DNA from: Nostoc linckia FACHB-104
Lineage (GTDB): Bacteria > Cyanobacteriota > Cyanobacteriia > Cyanobacteriales > Nostocaceae
Length of the DNA stretch: 64,000 nt
Direction: 5' to 3'
Assembly: GCF_014696615.1 (NCBI RefSeq)
Contig: NZ_JACJQJ010000017.1
Coordinates: 1-64,000 of the forward strand
Shown: positions 36,732-46,888 of the stretch, one piece after another
How the letters are laid out: every line of letters begins with the position of its first letter
Numbering within the stretch: position 1 is the stretch's first letter
Notes under the pieces: model-generated
Told to the model about the DNA's origin: nothing
Seen by the model: only the letters and a program-made list of their open reading frames with translations
The model's database searches: none
Made by a program: the position numbers and the translations under genes

Positions 36732-37718
36732 TTACTGAGACAAATTATTTTTGTGTTGGATCTGTTGCATAAAAAATTCTTCAAGAGAGAGGCGAGACAA
36801 ATTCATCGCCATAATTTGTCCTCCCATGAGACGGAGACTAGCTAAAAAATCATAGTAATTCTCTTGTTGTAGTGTCCCTTGCCAAGAGCCATCAACTTTA
36901 AATACGACATTCGGTAACCATTTCTCGAGGATGTCGCCGTTACCACCTATACCTTTGACTTGATATATGCTGGAGTCGCCTAATAGTTCATGGAAAGAAC
37001 CAGTACAGATTAATTCACCTTGAGCGAGAATGGCAACGCGATCGCATAATATTTCGACTTCACTAAGAATATGGCTGTTGAAGAAAATTGTCTTACCTGC
37101 GGCTTTGAGTTTTAAAATAATTTCCCGCATTTGGTAGCGACCTACAGGATCGAGACCAGACATTGGTTCGTCTAAAAATACGACATTTGGATCGTTGATC
37201 AGTGCCTGAGCCATGCCAACGCGCTGTAACATACCCTTGGAATAGCGACGCATCTGTTTTTTGCGCGCATCAACCTGAGATAAACCAACTAATTCTAATA
37301 GTTCAGGAATGCGCTGGCGTTGAATATTATGGGGAATTTGGAATATTCCCGCCGCTAGCTGCAAAAATTCCCAGCCAGTGAGATAGTCATACAAATAGGG
37401 ATTTTCTGGTAGATAGCCAATATATTGCTTAACACTGCGATCGCCTAATGGTTTACCTAGCAATAATCCCCTTCCAGAGGTAGGGCGGATAATCCCCAGT
37501 AAAAGTTTTAATAGAGTAGTTTTACCAGCTCCATTTGGCCCTAGTAGCCCAAAAGTTTCGCCTTGGTAAACAGTTAAAGAACAACTTTTGAGGGATGTAA
37601 CTTTTTGATGCATCCAAAACCCAGTACGGTAGACTTTCCGCAACTCAGAAGTAAAGACTACGGGTGGTGCATCGGGGGTATTTAACTGAAAGTTAGGAGC
37701 GTCTACAACAGACTTCAT
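36732..37718 (-). CDS. ABC transporter ATP-binding protein (CcmA/DrrA type)
   Basis: The ATPase has Walker A GPNGAGKTT, signature YSKGMLQR, Walker B VVFLDEPMSGLDP and a C-terminal regulatory tail of the kind found in ABC-2 type exporters. The frame extends to 37751, but the ATG at 37718 (328 residues) is a more likely start. No permease gene is adjacent, so its partner must be elsewhere. It could serve lipid, polysaccharide or drug export. Confidence 0.85.
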   Translation of the reverse strand: MKSVVDAPNFQLNTPDAPPVVFTSELRKVYRTGFWMHQKVTSLKSCSLTVYQGETFGLLGPNGAGKTTLLKLLLGIIRPTSGRGLLLGKPLGDRSVKQYIGYLPENPYLYDYLTGWEFLQLAAGIFQIPHNIQRQRIPELLELVGLSQVDARKKQMRRYSKGMLQRVGMAQALINDPNVVFLDEPMSGLDPVGRYQMREIILKLKAAGKTIFFNSHILSEVEILCDRVAILAQGELICTGSFHELLGDSSIYQVKGIGGNGDILEKWLPNVVFKVDGSWQGTLQQENYYDFLASLRLMGGQIMAMNLSRLSLEEFFMQQIQHKNNLSQ

Positions 37719-38035
37719 CACAGTTCCATAAACAATTACCAAATTTGCCAAAGTTATGCTGTAGGGCTATAACTTTGTTCACTATCAAGGGTACCCATTG
37801 GTTAGCAATAACTAACATAATTGTGAAAATTGTTGCCAAATCAGTACTGAACAAAAAGTTGGCGGGAAAGCCTCTCTTATTTTCAGGCTGGGATGAACCG
37901 TCGCTCCCTGAGGCATAGATAATGGGGCATTGTAATTGTCATTCCCTATACACGTAAAATCCCACCCCCGAAAAGGAAGTGGGATGAGCTTTAGCATATT
38001 GATCTTGTGAAAGTTGGTAAGTAATGGTTATTACT
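37719..38035. other. Intergenic region with hairpin
   Basis: It contains the promoter side of the ABC ATPase gene and, at 37959-37985, a hairpin just past the hisB stop. No gene is seen; the 61-codon minus-strand frame here lacks family support. Confidence 0.4.
37959..37985 (-). terminator. Probable terminator after hisB
   Basis: ATCCCAC (37959-37965) pairs with GTGGGAT (37979-37985) about 50 bases beyond the hisB stop on the minus strand. It is followed on that strand by TTTACG. Confidence 0.45.
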
Positions 38036-38677
38036 TTACAAAACACCTTTGGAACTGGGAATCATACCAGCACGCCGGGGGTCGATTTCCACGGCGATCC
38101 GCATTGCTCTAGCAAATGCTTTAAAAGTTGCTTCAATTATGTGGTGGGAATTAATGCCATCTAGCTGACGAATGTGTAATGTTAATTGGCTATGGTTAAC
38201 CAGCGCCACGAAAAATTCCCTGACTAGTTGGGTGTCATAGGTTCCTACCCGCTGAGTAGGGATTTCTAAACCATAGCTGAGATGGGGACGACCAGAAAAG
38301 TCTAGTGCTACTTGCACCAACGCTTCATCTAATGGTGCGAGGAAATTACCAAAGCGGATAATACCTTTCCTGTCACCTAATGCTTTACTTAAAGCCTGTC
38401 CTAGGGTAATGCCCACATCTTCGTTAGTGTGGTGGTCATCAATTTCCCAGTCTCCGTTGGCTTGAACATCTAAGTCAATTAGCCCGTGGGAGGCAATTTG
38501 ATGCAGCATATGATCCAAAAAGGGAATCCCTGTTGCTGCCTTACAAATCCCTGTACCATCAAGGTTGACAGTAACTTGGACATTAGTTTCACCAGTTGTG
38601 CGATGAACAGAAGCAATCCGAGGGCTGGGATGAGATGGTTCGTGAGAGAAATTAATTTCGCGTTCGCTGATTTGCAT
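38036..38677 (-). CDS. hisB: Imidazoleglycerol-phosphate dehydratase
   Basis: The 213-residue single-domain HisB (no phosphatase domain) catalyses the sixth step of histidine synthesis. It has the manganese-binding DDHHTNED motif, FLDHMLHQ near the N-terminal part and [16 protein letters not shown] in the second repeat. The frame is open to 38737, but the ATG at 38677 begins the normal family N-terminus. It lies 109 bases after fabI on the same strand. Confidence 0.95.
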   Translation of the reverse strand: MQISEREINFSHEPSHPSPRIASVHRTTGETNVQVTVNLDGTGICKAATGIPFLDHMLHQIASHGLIDLDVQANGDWEIDDHHTNEDVGITLGQALSKALGDRKGIIRFGNFLAPLDEALVQVALDFSGRPHLSYGLEIPTQRVGTYDTQLVREFFVALVNHSQLTLHIRQLDGINSHHIIEATFKAFARAMRIAVEIDPRRAGMIPSSKGVL

Positions 38678-38786
38678 AGTTACTGAGGATTGGGAATAGG
38701 GGAATGGGGAATGGGGATGGGGAATGGGGGTTGCCAAGAATGCAATGAACTATGCCCAATGCCCAATGCCCCATACCCAAAATCTA

Positions 38787-39563
38787 CTACATCCCCATAA
38801 TTTCATATCCTGCATCCACATATATGACTTGTCCTGTAATACCTGTGGACAAATCACTACACAAGAAAGCAGCTGTATTACCTACTTCTAGCTGGGTGAC
38901 TGTGCGTCGCAGGGGAGCAACTTCTTCTACATGGTGAATCATATCTAAAATGCCGCCAACAGCACTAGATGCTAAGGTGCGAATCGGCCCTGCGGAGATG
39001 GCATTAACTCGGATATTTTGTGGCCCCATTTCCGCCGCTAGGTAACGTACACTGGCTTCTAACCCTGCCTTAGCAACTCCCATAATGTTATAGTTAGGAA
39101 TCGCTCTAACGCTACCTAAATATGTGAGGGTGAGGATACTTCCGCCTTCGGTCATTAAAGGTTTGGCTGCACCACTCAACTGCACGAGTGAATAAGTACT
39201 AATTTGTAGTGCTTTGTTGAAGCCAGCGCGCGTTGTTTGGCTAAAATCACCACTCAAATCGTCTTTATTGGCAAAGGCCAAGCAATGAACGAGGATGTCT
39301 AGCTTTCCCCATTTATCGCGAATGGTGTCAAAGGTAGATTGAATCTGTTCATCGTTTTGGACATCACAAGGAAGAAATAAGCTGGGGTTGAGAGGTTCTA
39401 CCAATTCCGCAACTTTTTTCTCCATTTTGCCTTTTTCATCTGGCAAATAGGTAATACCTAAGTTAGCTCCAGCTTGGTGTAGTTGTTGGGCAATTCCCCA
39501 GGCAATTGAGCGGTTATTTGCAATACCTGTAACAAGGGCATTTTTTCCAGTCAGATTCAGCAT
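38787..39563 (-). CDS. fabI: Enoyl-[acyl-carrier-protein] reductase (NADH)
   Basis: The 258-residue short-chain dehydrogenase has the FabI-specific opening GKNALVTGIANNRSIAWGIA and the catalytic Tyr-x6-Lys in the YNIMGVAKAGLEA segment. It also has the substrate loop ending AGPIRTLASSAVGG. It performs the last reductive step of fatty acid elongation. It is divergent from ntcA and upstream of hisB. Confidence 0.95.
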   Translation of the reverse strand: MLNLTGKNALVTGIANNRSIAWGIAQQLHQAGANLGITYLPDEKGKMEKKVAELVEPLNPSLFLPCDVQNDEQIQSTFDTIRDKWGKLDILVHCLAFANKDDLSGDFSQTTRAGFNKALQISTYSLVQLSGAAKPLMTEGGSILTLTYLGSVRAIPNYNIMGVAKAGLEASVRYLAAEMGPQNIRVNAISAGPIRTLASSAVGGILDMIHHVEEVAPLRRTVTQLEVGNTAAFLCSDLSTGITGQVIYVDAGYEIMGM

Positions 39564-39943
39564 AAGAAATGGTTAGTGTAAACAATCATTAGGAGCATAC
39601 TAGAATCTGAGGCGAGTTTGTCTTTGTTTTACGCAGGATTTGTAAAAATGTTATTGGTAAGGGTTTTTACAAGAATAAAATAACTGTTTATTCCTTAAGA
39701 AATTCTCAAGATATCTTGATTTTGTCTTTAAAAAAACATTGCTAATACAGCTAATGTAACTAGCTATTCAAGAAGTACTAGCTAAAAATATCAAAAATTA
39801 TGTATCATAATAAACAAATAATTAGGAAACAATAATTTTGAGTATAGGAAAGTACAGAAAGGTTGACGGTGCTTTATTGATTTTTCAGGTGTATTCTTAG
39901 GTAATCAGTTTTTGTTTTTCCGGCATTGGGTAGGGGAAGGGAG
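39564..39943. promoter_or_regulatory. ntcA promoter region with upstream AT-rich leader
   Basis: 380 bases separating divergent fabI and ntcA. It includes the NtcA box at 39842-39855 and a purine-rich Shine-Dalgarno sequence (GGGGAAGGGAG) directly before the ntcA ATG. The long leader fits the multiple promoters known for ntcA in Anabaena. Confidence 0.5.
39842..39855 (+). promoter_or_regulatory. NtcA-binding site upstream of ntcA
   Basis: GTA-TAGGAAAG-TAC is an exact match to the NtcA consensus GTA-N8-TAC, about 90 bases before the ntcA start. A weak -10-like TATTGA sits about 20 bases downstream, close to the spacing of class II NtcA-activated promoters. Positive autoregulation of ntcA is established in Anabaena. 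This particular site is predicted from sequence. Confidence 0.75.
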
Positions 39944-40615
39944 ATGATCGTGACACAAGATAAAGCCCTAGCAAATGTTTTTCGTCAGATGGCAACTGGA
40001 GCGTTTCCTCCAGTTGTAGAAACGTTTGAACGCAATAAAACGATCTTTTTTCCTGGCGATCCTGCTGAACGAGTTTATTTTCTTTTGAAAGGCGCTGTAA
40101 AGCTTTCCAGGGTGTATGAGGCAGGAGAAGAAATAACGGTAGCGCTGCTACGGGAAAATAGCGTTTTTGGTGTGTTGTCATTGCTGACGGGAAACAAATC
40201 GGATAGGTTTTACCATGCCGTTGCATTTACCCCTGTAGAATTATTGTCAGCTCCTATTGAACAAGTAGAGCAGGCACTCAAGGAAAATCCAGAATTATCG
40301 ATGTTAATGCTGCGAGGTCTTTCTTCGCGAATTTTACAAACAGAGATGATGATTGAAACCCTCGCGCACCGAGATATGGGTTCAAGGTTAGTGAGTTTTT
40401 TATTAATTCTCTGTCGAGATTTTGGTGTTCCTTGTGCAGATGGGATCACAATTGATCTGAAGCTATCTCATCAAGCGATCGCAGAAGCAATCGGTTCTAC
40501 TCGTGTTACCGTTACCAGGTTACTTGGCGATTTACGTGAAAAAAAGATGATTTCTATCCACAAAAAGAAGATTACTGTGCATAAACCTGTAACTTTAAGT
40601 AGGCAATTTACTTAA
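39944..40615 (+). CDS. ntcA: Global nitrogen regulator NtcA (CRP family)
   Basis: The 223-residue protein has an N-terminal effector (2-oxoglutarate) binding beta barrel. A C-terminal helix-turn-helix ([22 protein letters not shown]) is diagnostic of NtcA. It activates nitrogen assimilation and heterocyst genes when 2-oxoglutarate is high. The sequence is as far as I can recall identical or nearly so to the Anabaena PCC 7120 protein, supporting a Nostocales origin. The frame extends to 39926, but MIVTQDKAL is the known start and has a good Shine-Dalgarno sequence. Confidence 0.97.
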
Positions 40616-40782
40616 AAGCAATTGGGGAAAGCAGAGGAGGCAAATGTTGTGTTTTTAGAAATCACACCACTATGGAGGTAAATCTAAAAATTGATTAAGT
40701 TCAGCAATTGCCAATCTCTGATTTCCCACAGAAGATGTTTGAAAGTAGTAGGCTGTATCTGGAAGCATTTCGGTAGCTGAAG

Positions 40783-42276
40783 ATGACCACTGGGTACATC
40801 CTCATTGCAGCAATTTTAATTCTAGGGGGCGTACTTGCCACCGTGGGCGATCGCATCGGCACACGAGTTGGCAAGGCGCGCCTTTCTCTGTTTAAGTTAC
40901 GTCCGAAAAATACGGCAGTATTAGTAACTATTTTTACTGGCACTTTAATTTCAGCATCCACTCTCGCAATTTTATTTGCTGCTGATGAAGGATTACGTAA
41001 AGGGGTGTTTGAGTTAGAGGATATTCAAAAAGACCTCAGACAAAAGCGCGAACAACTCAAAACTGCGGAAACCCAGAAAAGTCAAGTAGAAGGGGAACTA
41101 AACCAAGCGAGGAAAGAACAGTCCCAAGCCCAGCAAGACTTACAGGTAATTAATCAGTCCTTGCAGGCGGCGAATGCCAAACAACAGGTAACGCAAGCTC
41201 AACTAAACCGCACTCTCAAGCAACAAGCACAAACCCAAAATCAGTTGCAACGCACTCAAAGCCAACTGGGCCAAGTCGTAGCACAATACCAAAAAGCAAT
41301 CACAGAACTGCAAAGCGTTGAGGATGAGAAAAAGAATCTGCTGGCGGAAATTGAGCAACGCAAAATAGAACGCCAAAGACTGTATGCTGAAGCCAAGAAA
41401 GCGATTGATGAAGCTAAAACAGCAATTGCCAAACGCGATCGCGAATTAGCCAACAGACAAGAAGCGATTGAACAACGGGATCAAAAAATTGCCCGGTTGG
41501 ATAAACTTATTCAACAACGCAATCAAGAAGTTGCAGCCCGCGAGGAAGTAATTGCTAAACGGGAATCTCGCCTGAAAGACTTAGAAAAGCAACAGAACTA
41601 TCTAGAACAAGAAGTAGCTAGGCTGGAAAAATATTATCAGTCATACCGTGACCTGCGTTTAGGGAAACTAGCTTTGGTGCGGGGTCAAGTTCTGGCGGCG
41701 GCTGTAGTTCAAATAACTCAGCCGACAGCGGCGCGTCAAGCAATTACTCAACTGCTACAGGAAGCCAATCAGAATGCTATCCTCGAATTAGCTGAACCTG
41801 GGACAAATACTCTCAATAATGTAGAAATACTGCACATTACCCCAGACAGAATTGAGCAATTAATTAAGCAGATTAATGATGGTCGAGAATATGTCATCCG
41901 CATTTTCTCTGCTGGTAATTACGTCCGGGGAGAAAGGCAGATCGAATTCTTTGCTGATTCAGCACGAAACCAACTTGTCTTTTCTGGAGGGCAGATACTA
42001 GCCAGTACTACTGCCGATCCCAAGACTATGACATCTTATCAGCTGAGACAAAGGCTGGATCTACTAATTTCTGCTTCGCAATTTCGGGCTAGAAATGCTG
42101 GCATTATTGAAAATGTACAAATAGATGGTACTTTTCTACGCTTTGTTTCCCAACTCAGGCAATCCGACCAAGCATTAGAGATTAAAGCGATCGCAGCTGA
42201 GGACACTTTCACAGCTGGGCCGCTGAGAGTAAAACTAGTGGCGGTGATCAACGGCCAGGTTATTTTTAGTACTTAA
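40783..42276 (+). CDS. DUF3084 coiled-coil membrane protein
   Basis: The 497-residue protein has two N-terminal membrane helices (about residues 3-20 and 46-66), then a long coiled coil (about 75-295) rich in Gln, Glu and Arg, and a globular C-terminal DUF3084 domain. The family is widespread in cyanobacteria and its function is unproven. It precedes the YqgF-like gene by about 140 bases, a common cyanobacterial pairing. Confidence 0.85.
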   Translation: MTTGYILIAAILILGGVLATVGDRIGTRVGKARLSLFKLRPKNTAVLVTIFTGTLISASTLAILFAADEGLRKGVFELEDIQKDLRQKREQLKTAETQKSQVEGELNQARKEQSQAQQDLQVINQSLQAANAKQQVTQAQLNRTLKQQAQTQNQLQRTQSQLGQVVAQYQKAITELQSVEDEKKNLLAEIEQRKIERQRLYAEAKKAIDEAKTAIAKRDRELANRQEAIEQRDQKIARLDKLIQQRNQEVAAREEVIAKRESRLKDLEKQQNYLEQEVARLEKYYQSYRDLRLGKLALVRGQVLAAAVVQITQPTAARQAITQLLQEANQNAILELAEPGTNTLNNVEILHITPDRIEQLIKQINDGREYVIRIFSAGNYVRGERQIEFFADSARNQLVFSGGQILASTTADPKTMTSYQLRQRLDLLISASQFRARNAGIIENVQIDGTFLRFVSQLRQSDQALEIKAIAAEDTFTAGPLRVKLVAVINGQVIFST

Positions 42277-42413
42277 AAAATTAACCAACTAGATATTAAT
42301 CCGATTTAAGCTGATTTAAGCGGCTGATATGGTATTGAGCTTATAGTTCAAAAAGAGCCAGCAGTCTAAATGAGAGTGTGGTTACAGTTGAACTTTTAAA
42401 TTTTAATTTGCTT

Positions 42414-42860
42414 ATGAATCTCCGTGAATTCTCACCGACACAACCAGTCATTTTAGGCTTTGATCCCGGTCGAGATAAATGTGGATTAGCTGTGATCGGA
42501 CTCGATCGGCAACTACATTATCACCAAGTTGTACCCGCAAATGCCGCGATCGCTTCCATTGAAACCCTGCGTCAAAAGTTCCCTATTTCCTTGATGGTAA
42601 TGGGTGACCAAACTACAGCCAAGCAGTGGAAACAGCGACTACAAAAAGAATTAGTAGAACCATTGAATATTATTTTGGTGGATGAACGCTATACCACTTT
42701 AGAAGCACGCGATCGCTATTGGCAAATGTATCCGCCTAAAGGACTGACAAAGCTATTACCGCAAGGTATGCGACAACCACCACGCCCAATAGATGACATT
42801 GTTGCCATTCTTTTAATTGAAAGATACTTAAATCGCCTAGCAGAATCAGTTAACAGTTAA
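42414..42860 (+). CDS. YqgF/RuvX-like RNase H-fold protein (pre-16S rRNA processing type)
   Basis: The 148-residue protein begins ILGFDPGRDKCGLAV, the first acidic strand of the YqgF RNase H fold. It contains VDERYTTLEARDRYW and a C-terminal DDIVAILLIERYL acidic helix. YqgF nucleases trim pre-16S rRNA. This cyanobacterial branch is divergent and may have another nucleic acid substrate. The frame can be read from a GTG at 42378, but the ATG at 42414 fits the family better. Confidence 0.75.
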   Translation: MNLREFSPTQPVILGFDPGRDKCGLAVIGLDRQLHYHQVVPANAAIASIETLRQKFPISLMVMGDQTTAKQWKQRLQKELVEPLNIILVDERYTTLEARDRYWQMYPPKGLTKLLPQGMRQPPRPIDDIVAILLIERYLNRLAESVNS

Positions 42861-42877
42861 AAATTGTCAAGGAAAGC

Positions 42878-43156
42878 TTACAGTTCAGCGCGAATAGTAA
42901 AAGCATAGTCTCCTCCAGGCTCTAACTGATAATCTTGTTTCTCCAAGAAGCGACCTAAAGGTTCTTTAATTAAGGCGCGACCTTGAGAAGGCTTTACAGA
43001 CAGTTCTCCTCGGCGAAAATGCCATTGGAACTGCCATTCATACTCACCCGCACTCACTTCGCCCTCAAGGAAGCCGTGTTGCCAAGATTGGCGGGTTATT
43101 TTGACATGGGCGATGGTTTCTGGCAGACGTTTAGCACTCACAATGCTGTATATCAA
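42878..43156 (-). CDS. DUF3146-family protein
   Basis: The 92-residue soluble protein matches cyanobacterial DUF3146, with the highly conserved HVKITRQSWQHGFLEGEV opening and an FQWHFRRGELSVKPS core. It may start at the GTG at 43141 (SAKRLPET), as in relatives, rather than the ATG at 43156. The function is unknown. It converges on the YqgF-like gene with 17 bases between stops. Confidence 0.8.
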   Translation of the reverse strand: MIYSIVSAKRLPETIAHVKITRQSWQHGFLEGEVSAGEYEWQFQWHFRRGELSVKPSQGRALIKEPLGRFLEKQDYQLEPGGDYAFTIRAEL

Positions 43157-43695
43157 GTTAAGAGTTACAGTTAACCACTTAGGCTAATTCTTTTAATACC
43201 AAACATAGCGTAAATTCAGAAACTGACAAAGTCAGTATTGTAAATTGAGCCTAACGACTGAATTAGTAGCTACATGAACTAATTAAAGCCAAACACATAA
43301 GGGGTAAGGAATTTTATAATTGGTATATTGCTGAGAAATTAGGTATCAATAGGCATCTAGCCGCTTACTATTAGCTAGAGTAGCTTCCTAAAAATGGGAT
43401 AATCCAACACCAAGCCTCATATTTCTCAATTCCTTGACAGTGAATTCTGCGAAGGATTAGACGAACCAGCGCATCTAATTCCATTGAGGAATATCTGTTG
43501 AGCAGTTATATTCAACTCTGGAAAAGTTGGTGATTTAATACGGTCTGTATCTCTAAATTGAGTAACTTGATATTCATTCTTAACTAAAATAAATAGAAAT
43601 AGTAGCTTGTTGAGGATATTTCTTAATATACAGGTAAATTTTTTGCCGAGTTGTTATAGCGTTTTACTTTAATCATGATTCTTATACATGGGTGA

Positions 43696-43716
43696 GGGTT
43701 TAGCAGTGCTAAACCC
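43696..43716. repeat. Perfect palindrome GGGTTTAGCA-N-TGCTAAACCC
   Basis: Ten-base arms around a single central base. It is a dispersed palindrome of the kind common in Nostocales intergenic DNA, too far from either gene end to be an obvious terminator. Confidence 0.6.
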
Positions 43717-43831
43717 CTAAAAAGACTCTATATGTATCAGAATTTTTGGGAATTGGTATTACTGGTACAGGACTGTTATTTTATTTTGGAAATACATTTA
43801 CACAAACTCCAAAAAATAAATCAACAACACA

Positions 43832-43892
43832 TAGGGGCATGGCATCCAAAGATTTTTAGAAATTCAAATATCTTATCTATGCCGTGCCCCTA
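43832..43892. repeat. Inverted repeat TAGGGGCA(T)GGCAT
   Basis: TAGGGGCATGGCAT (43832-43845) pairs with ATGCCGTGCCCCTA (43879-43892), 13 of 14 bases, around a 33-base loop. Relatives with the GGGGCAAGGCA/TGCCTTGCCC core are at 44030, 51738, 52169 and 55891. Confidence 0.6.
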
Positions 43893-44025
43893 AAATTTGG
43901 GTATTTTTTTAATTTTTGTCAGTTCTGAATTACATTAAGCCTGTGTAGACAGGCTGAGTTTTGTTAGCCGCGACATCAGTCCTGCGGCTCTAATAATTTT
44001 AAAAGTTGAATAAGAGAAGCATACA

Positions 44026-44075
44026 GCGATGCCTTGCCCTAAGGCATCGCGGATTTTAGATTCAATCTAAAATCC
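44026..44075 (-). terminator. Two tandem perfect hairpins at the 3' end of pnp
   Basis: GCGATGCCTT/AAGGCATCGC (44026-44050, 5-base loop) and GGATTTTAGA/TCTAAAATCC (44051-44075, 5-base loop) stand back to back, starting 9 bases after the pnp stop on the minus strand. They probably form the transcript end. Confidence 0.55.
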
Positions 44076-44083
44076 TAAATCGA

Positions 44084-46240
44084 TTACCGATTTACTGCTG
44101 CTGCTTCCCGCGCTGCAGCTGCTTGGTCAGGATGGATACCTAAACGTGTAAGGTTGATCCGACCTTTGTTGTCAATTTCGCGCACTTTGACAATCACTTC
44201 ATCGCCTACAGCTACTTCGTCTTCAACTTTGCCAACGCGGTAGTCAGCTAGTTGGGAAATGTGGATCATGCCTTCTTTTCCAGGCAGAAATTCCACAAAA
44301 GCACCAATAGGTATAATGCGAGTTACTCGTCCCACATAGACATCACCTTCGTGCAATTTACGGGTCATGCCTTGGATGATGTTTCTAGCTTTCTTCGCCT
44401 TACTTTCATCCACAGCAGAAATCGTCACGGTGCCATCATCTTCGATGTCCACTTTTGCACCTGTTTCCTCTGTGATACCTTTAATGGTCTTGCCTCCAGG
44501 CCCAATCACCAGACCAATCATGTCAGGATCAATCTTGATGGTCAACAGACGTGGCGCATAAGGTGAGGTTTCTATGCGTGGTTTGTCGATGGTTTGCAGC
44601 ATTTTGTCTAAAATGTGCAAGCGGGCTGACTTCGCTTGGTGGACTGCTTGGGCAATAATGTCCAATGACAGACCGGAAATTTTCATGTCCATTTGTAAGG
44701 CAGTAATTCCCGTATCCGTACCAGCGACTTTAAAGTCCATATCGCCTAAAAAGTCTTCAATGCCCTGGATATCAGTGAGAACGCGGACTTCATCACCTTC
44801 TTTGATTAGACCCATCGCCGCACCACTGACAGGCTTGATAATTGGCACACCAGCATCCATTAACGCTAGGGTAGAACCACAAACTGAACCCATCGAGGTG
44901 GAACCGTTGGAAGAAAGTACTTCCGATACCACGCGAATCACATAAGGGAATTGTTCTTTTGGTGGTAGCACTGGTAACATCGCTCGCTCTGCTAGTGCCC
45001 CGTGACCGATTTCCCGCCGTCCTGGGGCGCGCATCGGCTTAGTTTCTCCAACAGAGAAGGGTGGGAAGTTGTAATGGTGCAGGTAGCGTTTAGATTGGTC
45101 TGTTTGCAGGTCATCGTTGAGGTTTTGGGCATCTCCGGGTGTACCTAGGGTACAAGCAGATAATACTTGGGTGAGTCCGCGGTTAAACAAGCCGCTACCG
45201 TGAACGCGCTTAGGTAAAACATCAACTAAACAAGAAACGGGACGCACTTCATCGAGTTTACGACCATCAACGCGAACGTTATCTTCGATAATTTGACGGC
45301 GCATGAAGTGTTTGGTAATTTCCTTGAAGGTGTTACCTAGGGCTTTGCTATTGGCGGCTGTAGCAACGCGAACTGGGTCTTCTTCAGGCAATTCTGCGAT
45401 CGCATTGGCAATACTTTCCTTAACTACATCCAAAGCGGCATCACGCTCTGGCTTAGTCAGTTCAAATTGCGCGAGAATTTTCTTAATCTCTTCACTAGCG
45501 CGATCGCTAATGAATTTGTCTAAAGTTTGGTCTACTTCTGGGGGAGTTGCTTGCACAATTTGTAGACCTAGTTCTGCAACTAAATCTTGTTGCGCTTTGA
45601 TTAAATCCCGCACAGCTTCGTAGCCAAAATCAATCGCTTCAATGATATCTCGCTCTGGTAACTGGTTGGCTCCCGCCTCTACCATGATTACCCCATCTGG
45701 TGAACCTGCTACGATCAGATCCAAGTCTCCAGCTTCAATTTCTGCGTAGGTTGGGTTAATGACAAAATCATCACCTACTAAACCCACCCTAACTGCTGCC
45801 ATTGGGCCATTAAAGGGAATTTGGGCAATTAGAGTAGCAATTGAAGCACCTGTCACAGCTAACACATCGGGCGGTACTTGCTCATCCATTGACAATGTCA
45901 AAGCGACGATTTGCAAGTCATCGCGCAACCATGAAGGGAACAGCGGACGCAGGGGACGGTCTATCAGACGGCTAGTAAGAATTGTTTTTTCTGGAGGACG
46001 ACCTTCACGCCGCATGATCCCGCCGGGAATCCTACCCGCAGCATATAGTCTTTCTTCGTAATCTACTGTGAGGGGAAGAAAATCAATGCCTTCTCTGGCT
46101 TGCGATCGCGTAGCCGTCACCAAAACAGCTGTATCCCCTGATTGTATCAAAACCGACCCACCAGCCTGGGGAGCTAGTAGGCCAACCTTCAGTCGAATAT
46201 CCCGTCCGTCAAAGGATATTGACTTATCAACTTCTGTCAT
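44084..46240 (-). CDS. pnp: Polynucleotide phosphorylase
   Basis: The 718-residue enzyme has two RNase PH domains separated by a helical domain. These are followed by a KH domain ([16 protein letters not shown], around residue 575) and an S1 domain ([20 protein letters not shown]). It degrades RNA phosphorolytically and can add tails, and in cyanobacteria it is the main polyadenylating enzyme. An AAGGA Shine-Dalgarno sequence precedes the ATG. Tandem hairpins follow the stop. Confidence 0.96.
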   Translation of the reverse strand: MTEVDKSISFDGRDIRLKVGLLAPQAGGSVLIQSGDTAVLVTATRSQAREGIDFLPLTVDYEERLYAAGRIPGGIMRREGRPPEKTILTSRLIDRPLRPLFPSWLRDDLQIVALTLSMDEQVPPDVLAVTGASIATLIAQIPFNGPMAAVRVGLVGDDFVINPTYAEIEAGDLDLIVAGSPDGVIMVEAGANQLPERDIIEAIDFGYEAVRDLIKAQQDLVAELGLQIVQATPPEVDQTLDKFISDRASEEIKKILAQFELTKPERDAALDVVKESIANAIAELPEEDPVRVATAANSKALGNTFKEITKHFMRRQIIEDNVRVDGRKLDEVRPVSCLVDVLPKRVHGSGLFNRGLTQVLSACTLGTPGDAQNLNDDLQTDQSKRYLHHYNFPPFSVGETKPMRAPGRREIGHGALAERAMLPVLPPKEQFPYVIRVVSEVLSSNGSTSMGSVCGSTLALMDAGVPIIKPVSGAAMGLIKEGDEVRVLTDIQGIEDFLGDMDFKVAGTDTGITALQMDMKISGLSLDIIAQAVHQAKSARLHILDKMLQTIDKPRIETSPYAPRLLTIKIDPDMIGLVIGPGGKTIKGITEETGAKVDIEDDGTVTISAVDESKAKKARNIIQGMTRKLHEGDVYVGRVTRIIPIGAFVEFLPGKEGMIHISQLADYRVGKVEDEVAVGDEVIVKVREIDNKGRINLTRLGIHPDQAAAAREAAAVNR

Positions 46241-46342
46241 TCAGTTTTTTTTCCTTCTATGCACGCTATTCTCTCTCTGTGGCAATCCTAACATTTCTGC
46301 CCTCTGGCTGGCTTCAGGTACATACAAAGATAAACAACTTTG

Positions 46343-46888
46343 TCAACATAAAGCACGATACATCATCAGTGCGTCTACTACTTGTCCATCAGCTAACTTA
46401 GCAGCTTGGGGAATGCGTCCAATAATCTCAAATCCCAATGTCTGCCACAGGGTAATTGACGGTATATTAGTTTCAAAGACCAAATTAAACATCACTGCCT
46501 CGTAGCCCAGGCTAGTTGCGATCGCTAGCATCGCTTCTCCCATAAACCGCCCTATGCCCTGACCCCGCAACTGTGGTTGTACAATAAAACCAGCGTTGCA
46601 AATATGGCTACACCGGCCGGGAAAGTTTGGTTTTAGATAAAAAGCCCCTAATATATCTTTAGGTTTGTGTGTAGTACTCTGCTCAGTTGCCCTCACAACA
46701 AAGGCATCCAGACTTAACCAATAAGCTGCAAATTCTGCTGGAGAAAGGGGTTGCTTTTGAGGATAGGTTTTACCTTCAGTAATTACTAGATTTAATAATG
46801 CTCTTACTTCTTCCTGTTCCTGCGGATGCATATAATCTAGTTCTACCGTCATGCCATTTTTTATCACATGATTATGCGGCAATTGCAT
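46343..46888 (-). CDS. GNAT-family N-acetyltransferase
   Basis: The 181-residue protein has the acetyl-CoA binding motif A (VQPQLRGQGIGRFMGEAML, about residues 106-124) and the motif B segment NIPSITLWQTLGFEIIG. The acceptor substrate is unknown. It lies upstream of pnp on the same strand with about 100 bases between, and is divergent from the SNF2 gene. Confidence 0.85.
   Translation of the reverse strand: MQLPHNHVIKNGMTVELDYMHPQEQEEVRALLNLVITEGKTYPQKQPLSPAEFAAYWLSLDAFVVRATEQSTTHKPKDILGAFYLKPNFPGRCSHICNAGFIVQPQLRGQGIGRFMGEAMLAIATSLGYEAVMFNLVFETNIPSITLWQTLGFEIIGRIPQAAKLADGQVVDALMMYRALC

Larger units (their letters stand above)
43157..44083. other. Repeat-rich gene-free region between DUF3146 and pnp
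   Basis: About 0.93 kb without a gene. It holds a perfect 21-base palindrome at 43696-43716, a longer inverted repeat at 43832-43892 and two tandem hairpins at 44026-44075 next to the pnp stop. Copies of the ATTGGTAT word appear near 43320 and 43753. Confidence 0.5.

Noticed and set aside
37812-37997. 61-codon minus-strand ORF between the ABC ATPase and hisB genes
   Set aside because: It covers the hisB terminator hairpin and has no family support.
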